The notes below the pieces were generated by a model, which ran no database searches, was not told the DNA's origin, and was given only the letters and a program-made list of their open reading frames with translations. A DNA stretch of 10,817 nt from FEN-680 sp036781505 (lineage in GTDB: Bacteria > Actinomycetota > Geothermincolia > Fen-727 > Anoxymicrobiaceae), in assembly GCA_036781505.1 (NCBI GenBank), contig DAIQAV010000073.1, positions 1-10,817 on the forward strand, given 5' to 3'. The number at the start of each line of letters is the position of its first letter. The first letter of the stretch is position 1. Shown here one piece after another: positions 1-5,858 of the stretch. Position numbers and translations under genes: made by a program.

Positions 1-25
1 GTTTTGGATCGAACGGAGGACAGAC

Positions 26-565
26 GTGGAAGAGAACGCAAAGCCCTGCGGCTGCTCGTGCGGAAGCGGCGAGGGCAAGCCCGAGCAGGACAAGGACGCG
101 ATGCGCTTTCTCATCGGCAGCGGCGTGGCCATGCTCGCCTATGGCGGCTCGGTGGTCGCCAGGCGGCGCCCGAAGTGGCTGCCTCTGTGGCTGGCCGTGC
201 TGGTGACCTGGTTCACGCTGTGCAAGTACCTGATCTGCGCGCGCTGCGAGTACTACGGCGAGGCGTGCGACTTCTATTACCTGGGCAAGTTCGCTGCGAA
301 GATGTTCGAGCGACAGCCCGACCGCACGCTCGACACCGCGGGAATAGTCGCCGAGGGCGGCTCGGTCGCGGTCCTGCAGTTCCTGCCCGCGATCGCGGCC
401 CTGGGGAAGTGGAGGATGTTCTTCACGTTCCTCGCGCTGCTGGGCATCAACCAGGCCGCGCAACTGCAGATCTGCTGCCGCCGCTGCATCCAGTACTCCA
501 CAGACCCCTGGAAGCGGGACACCTGCCCCAGCTACAAGCTGGCGCAAAAGCTGTTCGAGTCCTAG
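26..565 (+). CDS. Cysteine-rich multi-pass membrane protein, function unknown
   Basis: I do not recognise this 179-residue protein as a named family. The GTG start is supported by GGAGGA at 15-20, five bases upstream. The N-terminus has a small CGCSC motif (Cys8, 10, 12), followed by hydrophobic stretches at about residues 27-45, 51-70, 112-128 and 130-147. Two cysteine clusters each follow a hydrophobic pair: Cys66/71/74/81 and Cys150/151/154/167. These two segments resemble each other (I-C-x-R-C-x-x-Y, a later C-x-x-Y, then K-x-A-x-K-x-F-E; the second has one extra residue after the first Cys), which suggests a duplicated unit of two membrane helices plus a metal-binding or disulfide hairpin. 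Metal or Fe-S binding is an inference. The gene stands alone, convergent with the lipoprotein gene to its right. Reading frame and start are secure; function is open. Confidence 0.8.
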   Translation: MEENAKPCGCSCGSGEGKPEQDKDAMRFLIGSGVAMLAYGGSVVARRRPKWLPLWLAVLVTWFTLCKYLICARCEYYGEACDFYYLGKFAAKMFERQPDRTLDTAGIVAEGGSVAVLQFLPAIAALGKWRMFFTFLALLGINQAAQLQICCRRCIQYSTDPWKRDTCPSYKLAQKLFES

Positions 566-614
566 AACTCGAGGAACACGGTTCGTGCCGTTACTTGATC
601 GGGGTCTTGAGCGA

Positions 615-713
615 CTCGGGGTGGGTTTTTCGCGCAGTTCCGCAGCGTCCGCCATGAAAAGAAAGTCTGCTGAGTCGGCACGCGAGGAAAAGCAAGCAAA
701 GAAGCCACCCCAG
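615..713. repeat. ~100-bp palindromic repeat, copy 1
   Basis: This 99-bp element is close to 90% identical by eye to the one at 2270-2369. Its ends are inverted: GGGGTGG at 618-624 pairs with CCACCCC at 705-711, and the adjoining T-rich and A-rich strands extend the stem with one mismatch and one G-U pair. An inner near-palindrome, TGCTGAGTCGGCA, lies at 668-680. It sits between two convergent genes, 50 bases after the left gene and 64 bases beyond the stop of the minus-strand lipoprotein gene. It could be a small non-autonomous mobile element or a transcript-end structure. No target-site duplication is evident. Confidence 0.8.
668..680 (-). terminator. Possible terminator hairpin inside repeat copy 1
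   Basis: Read on the minus strand, the inner hairpin of the repeat (TGCCGACTCAGCA) is followed by a pyrimidine run ending in several Ts. It lies about 100 bases past the stop of the minus-strand lipoprotein gene, so it could end that transcript. The T-tract is interrupted and the stem is short, so this is weak. Confidence 0.25.
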
Positions 714-777
714 GCGCGACCCCACACTATTAACGCTTACCGGCGCATCGCAGGCGCGCCGCCAACTACCCTAAGCC

Positions 778-1848
778 CTACTTGTTCTTCAACATGTACG
801 CGGCGACCCTGGCGTCGGCGTTCGCCCGGAGATTGAAGTAGTAGAACGGGTAGTCGAAGGAGTGGTAGACCCCCTTGGGGAGCAGCGCGTTCCCAGGCGA
901 CAGCAGGTTCACGTCGGCGGTGCTGCAGATCACCACGCCCCTGGCCTTGTTGACCTGGGCATCGGCATAGTGCGGCACGCGCACGGGGTTTCCGTCCTTG
1001 TCCAGTTGCGCGGACCCATCCTTGTTCAACAGCAGCGACCCCGCGCTCAGCTCGGCCGGCGCGATCTCTTCGCCCAGGGTCCAAGTGATCGGGTTTATGG
1101 CTATGCCGCCCGGCATGGTGACCGGGTTCACCCCACCGAGCACGGGCGCCTCGGTGTTGTACGAGACTATGACCCCGGTGTCGGAGGGGCCTGTTGCGAA
1201 TTTCAGGTTGGGATTCTGCTTGAGGTACTGCGGGGTTATCGAAAAGCCTATGACGTAGGCGGCGACCATCCGCTTGTAGACCTTGGGGTTCTTCTTCATG
1301 TAGTCGGCCAGTATGTTTGCGATGAGGTTGGAGCCCTGCGAGTGTCCCGCCAGGATGAACGGGCGGCCCTTGTTGTAGTTCTTGATGTAGTAATCGAACG
1401 CCGACATCGCGTCCGAGGTCGGTATGCCGGCCTCGAGCTTGAGCTGCTGCGGGATAGGCAGGCTACTCTTGTACATGGCGTCGACTTGCCTGTTATAGGG
1501 CGCGTAGATGTCAGCCACGTTCTCAAAAGCGGTAGCCGTTCGAGTCAACGCGTTCTTCGCGCCTGTCTGCATGGCGGGACCGTTGATCGGTCCGATGTTC
1601 GGGGAGTTCGCATTGGGCTTCTGGTAGGTAGTATCACTGAGGTAGAAGACATCCACCTTCTTCTTGGGCGCGGTCGCAGAAGGCAACGCCAGCCAGTTAG
1701 AGGAATTAGCGTAGTTGGGGTTCCCGCTTTTCGACGTAGCCGGGGTGGTGGTCTTACCGCCACTCGAGCTGCTTCCACAGCCGGCTACCAGCCCGACTAG
1801 AGAGGCAATCGCGATTAAAAGGATGGCAATTCCCGCAAACTTCTTCAT
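778..1848 (-). CDS. DUF3089-type alpha/beta-hydrolase lipoprotein
   Basis: This 356-residue protein is a predicted secreted lipoprotein. Residues 1-24 form a signal peptide (MKKF, hydrophobic core, then V-A-G-C with Cys24 as the lipidated residue), followed by a Ser/Gly/Thr-rich linker to about residue 45. The rest matches the DUF3089 family of alpha/beta-hydrolase-fold proteins: KVDVFYL near 64-70, a YAP-x-x-R-Q segment near 115-121, FDYYI, then RPFILAGHSQGS, in which Ser170 is the expected nucleophile of the G-H-S-Q-G elbow. The C-terminal YHSFDYPFYYFN segment (328-339) holds a likely catalytic His329. The substrate is unknown; esterase activity is an inference from the fold. A longer reading from 1944 is open, but the start at 1848 is chosen because it exposes the signal peptide and has AGGGG at 1860-1856, seven bases upstream. 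The gene stands alone, with no functional tie to its neighbours. Confidence 0.87.
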   Translation of the reverse strand: MKKFAGIAILLIAIASLVGLVAGCGSSSSGGKTTTPATSKSGNPNYANSSNWLALPSATAPKKKVDVFYLSDTTYQKPNANSPNIGPINGPAMQTGAKNALTRTATAFENVADIYAPYNRQVDAMYKSSLPIPQQLKLEAGIPTSDAMSAFDYYIKNYNKGRPFILAGHSQGSNLIANILADYMKKNPKVYKRMVAAYVIGFSITPQYLKQNPNLKFATGPSDTGVIVSYNTEAPVLGGVNPVTMPGGIAINPITWTLGEEIAPAELSAGSLLLNKDGSAQLDKDGNPVRVPHYADAQVNKARGVVICSTADVNLLSPGNALLPKGVYHSFDYPFYYFNLRANADARVAAYMLKNK

Positions 1849-2029
1849 CGACCGACCCCTTCTTCTGTCGACGACAGCTGTTTCGCCGAAGCTATTATCC
1901 GTTGCAATGAGTGACACCATATTGTAAGTGATTGCTCGCCGCAATGAGATAGCGGCACATTGCCGGCAAGAATCGGCTGGATTCTTTGGCAGGCTAGCCT
2001 ATCGACGGCGGGCGGATTCCATCCGACGT

Positions 2030-2125
2030 GTTCTGGTTCCCAACCTGCTCGTTTTGACGCATGAGCGACCACGGCAGGTTCTCTTTCGCAACCCGCTTGT
2101 CTTGACGTGTGCAGGAGTGGCCGGG
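2030..2125. repeat. Imperfect 48-bp tandem direct repeat, two units
   Basis: Units at 2030-2077 and 2078-2125 both begin GTTCT and share the same spacing of TTC, CAACC, GCT and TTGACG blocks, with drift elsewhere. The second unit runs straight into the half copy of the palindromic element. The unit shows no coding character. The drift suggests an old, decaying array rather than a recent slippage event. Confidence 0.65.
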
Positions 2126-2160
2126 GTGGGTTTTTTGCGCAGCCTCCACAGCGTCTCACA
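2121..2160. repeat. Partial (left-half) copy of the palindromic repeat
   Basis: GGGGTGGGTTTTTT at 2123-2136, then GCGCAG and a CACAGCGTCT segment, follow the left ~40 bases of the elements at 615 and 2270 with a few substitutions and a one-base shift. Beyond about 2160 the similarity stops, so the right arm is missing and the copy could not form the terminal stem. Confidence 0.6.
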
Positions 2161-2269
2161 CACGTCACATCTGTGATCGGACTCCAACATGTTCTCCGGC
2201 GGGGGTTCACAATACCCCGGCGCTCCATCTGCGGAGATTTCCAGCGGTGTTGAGGATGGCCAAAGGCGG

Positions 2270-2369
2270 CTCGGGGTGGGTTTCTTCGCGCAGTTCCGCA
2301 GCGTCCGCCACGAAAAGAGAGTCTGCCGAGTCGGCACGCGAGGACGGACAAGCGAAAAAGCCACCCCAG
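2270..2369. repeat. ~100-bp palindromic repeat, copy 2
   Basis: This is the best preserved copy. GGGGTGG at 2273-2279 pairs with CCACCCC at 2361-2367. After one mismatch the stem continues for eight more pairs (2281-2289 with 2352-2359) with a single bulged C. The centre has a perfect palindrome, TGCCGAGTCGGCA (2324-2336). The element lies 49 bases beyond the stop of the minus-strand dtxR-like gene, in the same orientation relative to the upstream gene as copy 1 is to the lipoprotein gene. That placement fits a transcript-end or 3' UTR element, but a small mobile repeat that settles in spacers would give the same picture. Confidence 0.82.
2324..2336 (-). terminator. Possible terminator hairpin for the Feo operon
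   Basis: On the minus strand the perfect inverted repeat TGCCGACTCGGCA is followed by GACTCTCTTTTC. It sits about 80 bases past the dtxR-like stop codon and is the best candidate end for the iron-uptake transcript. The stem is only five or six pairs and the T-run is broken by Cs, so termination is unproven. Confidence 0.35.
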
Positions 2370-2417
2370 CCGCCAAACATTGCCTCACATCATTCGCCGG
2401 GGGGATTCGCAGTGCTC

Positions 2418-2789
2418 CTATTGCTTGTTGCTGGAGAGATACTCCACCAGCTTGTCCAGCGTGACGTCGCTGATGACGTGCTCGATCTCGCAGGCGTCCT
2501 TGTCGGCCACGTCGGGGTCGACCCCGAGCATGTCGATGAAGAACTGCTTGATGGTCTCATGCTTGCGGTCGAGGCCCTTGGCGATGCGCCGCCCCTTGGC
2601 GGTCAGCTTGATGTTCTGGTACTTATCATGCGTCACCAGCTGGTTCTCCACCAGGCGGTCCACCATCTCCGACACGCTGGGCTTGGACACGCCCAGGGAC
2701 GCGGCGATGTCCTTGACCCGCACCTCGCCCCCGGCGCACTCGCCGGTCTCGTATATGGCTTCCAGGTATCTCTCGAAGGCTCCAGGCAT
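2418..2789 (-). CDS. DtxR/MntR-family metal-dependent repressor, short form
   Basis: This 123-residue protein is a winged-helix repressor that should bind DNA when loaded with Fe2+ or Mn2+. The DNA-binding helices span about residues 23-50 (V-R-V-K-D-I-A ... S-K-P-S-V-S-E-M-V), the wing is near 54-62, and the dimerisation/metal domain runs from 75 to 120. By alignment from memory, His77, Cys100, Glu103 and His104 match the DtxR residues His79, Cys102, Glu105 and His106. The Cys is as in iron-type DtxR/IdeR rather than the Glu of Mn-type MntR. Glu10 matches MntR Glu11, but Arg7 falls where DtxR has Met10 and MntR Asp8. The C-terminal SH3/FeoA-like domain of DtxR is absent. The start codon overlaps the stop of the upstream gene (TAATG), so the gene is translationally coupled as the last cistron of the Feo operon. 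It probably acts at the operator at 5768-5781, including on its own operon. Confidence 0.9.
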   Translation of the reverse strand: MPGAFERYLEAIYETGECAGGEVRVKDIAASLGVSKPSVSEMVDRLVENQLVTHDKYQNIKLTAKGRRIAKGLDRKHETIKQFFIDMLGVDPDVADKDACEIEHVISDVTLDKLVEYLSSNKQ

Positions 2790-3028
2790 TACTCAGCGCC
2801 TCCCTTTTTCGCCTCGGGGCAGCCGCCGCCGAAGACGCACGACTTGCACGATACCACACCACAGCCCTGGCAATCGCCGGGCCGGTAGACTGAGAGCTTC
2901 CCCTTCTTCTCCAGGAACTCGAGCATCTTCTCCAGCGCGCTCTCCTCGATGCCCAGCCGGCCCGCCAGGTCCTTGACCGAGATGGGCCCGTCCGCGTTCT
3001 CTACCGCCTGCATTATCTCGTCGAACAT
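2789..3028 (-). CDS. feoC: FeoC-like winged-helix protein with cysteine cluster
   Basis: This 79-residue protein has an N-terminal winged-helix fold of FeoC type (residues 1-48: helix, V-K-D-L-A-G-R-L-G, then E-x-x-L-E-K-M-L-E-F-L). A cysteine-rich tail follows with Cys53, 56, 61, 64 and 70. FeoC proteins of enterobacteria carry four conserved cysteines in this position that can bind an Fe-S cluster, and FeoC is thought to regulate FeoB stability or assembly as an iron or oxygen sensor. That role here is inferred from family and position. It lies immediately after feoB, with one base between feoB's stop and this ATG, and its own stop overlaps the dtxR-like start. It could alternatively be a small HTH regulator unrelated to FeoC proper, but the tail and context argue for FeoC. 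Confidence 0.82.
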   Translation of the reverse strand: MFDEIMQAVENADGPISVKDLAGRLGIEESALEKMLEFLEKKGKLSVYRPGDCQGCGVVSCKSCVFGGGCPEAKKGGAE

Positions 3029-3029
3029 C

Positions 3030-5075
3030 TCACTTACCCCCGAACAGGAGTCCTACCCTGTATATCAAGAAGGCGACCAGCCAGGCCAGCACCAGCGAGT
3101 AGCCTATGGCGAAGGCGGCCCATTTCCATGAGCCGGTCTCTTTCCTTATCACCGCGACCGTCGCCAGGCAGGGGGTGTACAGCAGCGTGAACGCCATGAA
3201 AGTGTAGGCGGTCAGCGGCGTGAATATCGTCTGCAGCTTGGTCGAGATGGTCGCGCGCGTCCCGCCGCCCAGTAGCGCCCCGAAGGTGCTCACGACGATC
3301 TCTTTCGCCACGAAGCCGAACAGGAGGGCCACCACCGCGCGCCAGTCGAAGCCCAGCGGCTTGACCAGCGGCTCGAAGAAGTGGCCGATCTTGCCGGCCA
3401 TGCTCGCGGAGCTGCCGTAGGCCACACCCCAGGGCAGGTAGGCCAGCAGCCAGATGATGACGGAGCCCGCCAGGATCACCGTCCCGGCCTTGCGCAGGAA
3501 CAGCGAGCCGCGCTCCCACATGTGGATCACGGTGCCCTTGGCGGTGGGCCAGCGGTAGGGGGGGAGTTCCATGACGAAAGGCTCGCTCTCGCCCCGGAAA
3601 AGCGTCTTGCGGAAGAGCTTGGCCATGGCGATGGCGAGGATGACGCCCATCAGGTATAGCGAGAAGGTGATGGTCCCCTGGTTCGCCGCGAAGAACGCCG
3701 CGGTGAACAGCGCGTACACCGGCAACCTGGCGGTGCACGACATCAGCGGGTTGACCAGTATGGTGATCATTCGGTCTTTCTCGCTCTCGAGCGTGCGGGT
3801 CGCCATCACCGCCGGGACGTTGCAGCCGAAGCCCATGACCAGCGGGATGAACGACTTTCCGTGCAGGCCCAGCCAGTGCATGATGCGGTCCATGATGAAG
3901 GCGGCGCGCGCCATGTAGCCGGTGTCCTCGAGTATCGAGATACAGATGAAGATGATGAAGATCTGCGGCAGGAACACCAGCACCGCGCCCACGCCCCCGA
4001 TGACGCCGTTCACCAGCAGCGAGTGCAGCCACACCGGTGAGGTGATGTTGGTCGAGACCAGGTTGCTGAAGCCTTTCACCAGGGCCTCGATCCAGCGCAT
4101 GGGGAACTTGCCCAGGTAGAAGGTCAGGAAGAACATCAGCCACATGAAGAAGGCGAAGATGGGGAAGCCGAGGATGCGGTTGGTGAGGATGTTGTCGATG
4201 CGGTCGGACCTGGAGGCGTATCCCTCCCTCTGGCGCTGCACGGCCTCGCGCATGATGCCGGCCACGAACCCGTAGCGGTTGTCCACGATGACGGTCTCGA
4301 TGTCCTCGCCGAATATGGTGAACAGGTGGCGGCGGCTCTCCTCGAGTCGCTTCATGACAGGCGCTTCCGGTCCCTCCACCCGGTCGATGTCCTCCTCCAC
4401 GCGCTCGTCTTCCTCCAGGAGCTTTACCGCGAGCCAGCGCGCCGAGTACTTTCCCAGGAAGGCCTTCTCCAGGGCCTCGTCCGAGGCGATGGCCTCCTCC
4501 AGCTTCTGGATCTCCTCCTCGACCTCGCGCCCGTATAGCACCTGGATGCCACGGAACCTCGCCTCGCCGCGCAGCGCCATCGCGATGGTCTCGGTGAGCT
4601 CGTCAGTGCCGCGGTTGCGCAGCGCGACGACAGGGACCACCGGGACGCCCAGCAGTTCGGAGAGGAGCTCGACGTCGATCTTGACGCCGCGGGTCTCGGC
4701 CACGTCCATCATATTGAGCGCGACGATGAGGGGGACCCCCAGCTCGAGCAATTGGGTGGTGAGGTAGAGGTTGCGCTCGACGTTGCTGGCGTCGACCACG
4801 TTGACGACCGCGTCCGGCTTGTTGCCGGCGATGAAGTCCCGGACTATGACCTCCTCGAGGGAGTACGCGGTCAGGCTGTAGGTGCCCGGGAGGTCTACGA
4901 GCGCGAATTCCAGGCTGCCGCCCTTGCTGGTGCCCTCTTTCTTCTCGACGGTGACGCCGGGCCAGTTGCCCACGTGCTGGCGCCCGCCGGTGAGGTTGTT
5001 GAAGACGGTGGTCTTACCGGCGTTGGGGTTGCCGGCGAGGGCGACGACGAACCTGTCCTTGTCCTTCGCCGCCAT
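3030..5075 (-). CDS. feoB: Ferrous iron transporter FeoB
   Basis: This 681-residue protein is the GTP-binding permease of ferrous iron uptake in the cytoplasmic membrane. The N-terminal G domain shows G1 GNPNAGKT (15-22), G2 around Thr42 (W-P-G-V-T-V-E), G3 D-L-P-G (61-64) and G4 N-M-M-D (121-124). A helical regulatory (GDI) region follows to about residue 290, then many membrane helices. The conserved gate motifs are present: GCNVP (417-421) with Cys418, S-C-T-A-R-L-P-V-Y (446-454), V-A-K-E (589-592) and Y-T-P-C-L-A-T (633-639). Length is within the family range, although shorter than the 773 residues of E. coli FeoB. The ATG start lies five bases after the stop of the upstream feoA. I see no truncation. 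Confidence 0.97.
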   Translation of the reverse strand: MAAKDKDRFVVALAGNPNAGKTTVFNNLTGGRQHVGNWPGVTVEKKEGTSKGGSLEFALVDLPGTYSLTAYSLEEVIVRDFIAGNKPDAVVNVVDASNVERNLYLTTQLLELGVPLIVALNMMDVAETRGVKIDVELLSELLGVPVVPVVALRNRGTDELTETIAMALRGEARFRGIQVLYGREVEEEIQKLEEAIASDEALEKAFLGKYSARWLAVKLLEEDERVEEDIDRVEGPEAPVMKRLEESRRHLFTIFGEDIETVIVDNRYGFVAGIMREAVQRQREGYASRSDRIDNILTNRILGFPIFAFFMWLMFFLTFYLGKFPMRWIEALVKGFSNLVSTNITSPVWLHSLLVNGVIGGVGAVLVFLPQIFIIFICISILEDTGYMARAAFIMDRIMHWLGLHGKSFIPLVMGFGCNVPAVMATRTLESEKDRMITILVNPLMSCTARLPVYALFTAAFFAANQGTITFSLYLMGVILAIAMAKLFRKTLFRGESEPFVMELPPYRWPTAKGTVIHMWERGSLFLRKAGTVILAGSVIIWLLAYLPWGVAYGSSASMAGKIGHFFEPLVKPLGFDWRAVVALLFGFVAKEIVVSTFGALLGGGTRATISTKLQTIFTPLTAYTFMAFTLLYTPCLATVAVIRKETGSWKWAAFAIGYSLVLAWLVAFLIYRVGLLFGGK

Positions 5076-5080
5076 CGCGA

Positions 5081-5434
5081 TCAGCCCCCGGCGCTCGGCC
5101 GCCCGGCCCCGGTGTCCACCATGATCCTCGATGCGACGCCGCGGGCCAGGCCCAGCCTGGTCTCGCCTATGCGCACGATCACCGGCCCGGACAGGGAGTT
5201 CTTGACGATTTCGACGGTGGCCCCCGGGATGAGGCCCATGTGCTTGAGGCGGTGCTCGAGCCGGTGGCCGCGGTCGGCGTGGTACATGTGTGCCCGGCGG
5301 TAGGTCTTGACCGGCCCGGCGTGCTCGGTCTCATCGCCCTGGTGATGGTGGTGGCGCAGCCCGTGGACCTGGGCCAGCACCCCGGACTCGCCGGGGCCCA
5401 TGAAGCTCAGGGGCATGAGGCCACCGTCACTCAC
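5081..5434 (-). CDS. feoA: FeoA-domain protein with histidine-rich insertion
   Basis: This 117-residue protein has the SH3-like FeoA fold interrupted by a long loop. The first strand is around residues 8-23 (P-L-S-F-M-G-P-G-E-S-G-V-L-A-Q-V). The conserved H-R-L-x-x-R-L-x-x-M-G-L-I-P-G motif is at 57-71, with the closing strands to about 107. Between them, residues 24-65 contain eleven histidines, including four in a row at 28-31. FeoA normally has about 75 residues and interacts with FeoB; the insertion could bind metal, which is an inference. The GTG start is chosen because GAGG lies six bases upstream, and it overlaps the stop of the preceding feoA by eight bases. An ATG at 5416 would remove only six residues. 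This is the second of two feoA genes in the operon. Confidence 0.88.
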   Translation of the reverse strand: MSDGGLMPLSFMGPGESGVLAQVHGLRHHHHQGDETEHAGPVKTYRRAHMYHADRGHRLEHRLKHMGLIPGATVEIVKNSLSGPVIVRIGETRLGLARGVASRIMVDTGAGRPSAGG

Positions 5435-5726
5435 ACGGTACCTCGACCCAGATATCGCCCGCTTCCTCTTTGCGGAGGGACAGGTTGAAGCCGTTGAGCT
5501 TCAGCTCCATGGGGTCACCCAGGGGAGCGACCCGCTCCACGCTGAAGCTGGTGCCGCAGACGACGCCCATATCCATCAGCCGGCGCCTGAGCTGGCGCCT
5601 GCACTCCATCTTCTCGATAGTGCCGGTCGCGCCCGGCTCCAGGTCGCCCAGGCGCATCCTGCATATCGACCCGCCGGGATCCGGTGGTGCTTGCTTTTCC
5701 TGGCCTTTGCGCGCTCTGTTTCTCAA
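5427..5726 (-). CDS. feoA: FeoA-domain protein (classical)
   Basis: This 99-residue protein ends in a standard FeoA domain (residues 24-97): M-R-L-G-D-L-E-P-G, then R-R-Q-L-R-R-R-L-M-D-M-G, G-D-P-M-E-L-K-L-N-G, and the L-S-L-R-K-E-E-A segment that closes the SH3-like barrel. FeoA is a small cytosolic partner of FeoB needed for ferrous iron uptake. It is the first gene of the operon. The TTG start at 5726 is chosen because GGGAGGG lies eight bases upstream, whereas the internal ATG at 5657, which would give the usual family start, has no well-spaced ribosome binding site. The resulting 23-residue basic N-terminal extension is therefore probable but not certain. Confidence 0.9.
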   Translation of the reverse strand: MRNRARKGQEKQAPPDPGGSICRMRLGDLEPGATGTIEKMECRRQLRRRLMDMGVVCGTSFSVERVAPLGDPMELKLNGFNLSLRKEEAGDIWVEVPCE

Positions 5727-5734
5727 GTCTTACA

Positions 5735-5741
5735 CCCTCCC
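5735..5741 (-). promoter_or_regulatory. Ribosome binding site deciding a TTG start
   Basis: GGGAGGG on the minus strand, eight bases before TTG at 5726, is the strongest Shine-Dalgarno-like sequence near the first feoA and argues for the non-ATG start. Confidence 0.7.
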
Positions 5742-5767
5742 GAGCCGGGCCTGCGATTCCAATAATA

Positions 5768-5781
5768 TTAGGCAAGCCTAA
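5768..5781 (-). promoter_or_regulatory. DtxR-type operator (iron box)
   Basis: TTAGGCAAGCCTAA is a perfect inverted repeat with six-base arms around a two-base centre. It closely resembles the half-sites of DtxR/IdeR/MntR boxes (TTAGG ... CCTAA). It falls about 13 bases beyond the predicted -10 element of the feo promoter, roughly at +6 to +19, where a bound repressor would block initiation or early elongation. The operon's own last gene encodes a DtxR-family repressor, so negative autoregulation by iron is the natural reading. Binding itself is inferred. Confidence 0.8.
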
Positions 5782-5793
5782 CATTCTGATACC

Positions 5794-5822
5794 AAGTTAA
5801 CATTGAATTCATAGCATGTCAA
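5794..5822 (-). promoter_or_regulatory. Predicted sigma70-type promoter of the Feo operon
   Basis: On the minus strand, TTGACA (5822-5817) is followed by a 17-base spacer and TAACTT (5799-5794), which is preceded by TG in the extended -10 position. The -35 is perfect; the -10 hexamer is weak but helped by the TG. Transcription would begin near 5787 and give a leader of about 60 bases that contains the iron box. Confidence 0.65.
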
Positions 5823-5828
5823 TGGGAA

Positions 5829-5858
5829 TTGGCTACGGGTGTCACTAAGTGATAGTAT
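5829..5858 (+). promoter_or_regulatory. Weak candidate promoter for the Hdr/Fdh operon
   Basis: TTGGCT (5829-5834), an 18-base spacer and TAGTAT (5853-5858) match the sigma70 consensus at four of six bases each. The element is divergent from, and just beside, the feo promoter. If real, transcription would start near 5865 and leave an untranslated leader of about 220 bases before the first gene. Confidence 0.28.

Larger units (their letters stand above)
1849..2417. other. Gene-free spacer rich in repeats
   Basis: This ~570-bp spacer lies upstream of the lipoprotein gene and downstream of the last gene of the Feo operon. I see no credible gene: the open frames across it are arginine-rich and break family logic. 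It contains a 48-bp tandem duplication (2030-2125), a half copy (2121-2160) and a full copy (2270-2369) of the palindromic repeat, and a small hairpin GGGGT/ACCCC (2202-2218). The octamer GCAATGAG occurs twice (1904-1911 and 1941-1948) in the probable promoter zone of the lipoprotein gene. I could not place a convincing -35/-10 pair there; a GATAATAG-like sequence on the minus strand near 1895-1902 is the best -10 candidate. Confidence 0.6.

Noticed and set aside
862..1800. 312-codon plus-strand frame opposite the lipoprotein gene
   Set aside because: The minus strand encodes a clear signal peptide, lipobox and GHSQG elbow. The plus-strand product has no recognisable features.
1849..1944. N-terminal extension of the lipoprotein gene to 1944
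   Set aside because: It would bury the signal peptide behind 32 residues. The internal ATG has a good ribosome binding site and exposes a standard lipobox.
2030..2125. CRISPR-like array
   Set aside because: There are only two directly abutting, diverged units with no spacers and no cas genes nearby.
1845..2388. Two overlapping minus-strand frames across the repeat-rich spacer
   Set aside because: They consist of translated repeat units and Arg/Thr-rich sequence and overlap the lipoprotein signal peptide end. Such frames recur wherever the repeat occurs and are not evidence of a gene.
3034..4143. Long alternate-frame minus-strand frame inside feoB
   Set aside because: It is rich in Arg, His and Pro and shows no family motif, while the overlapping feoB frame has every expected motif.
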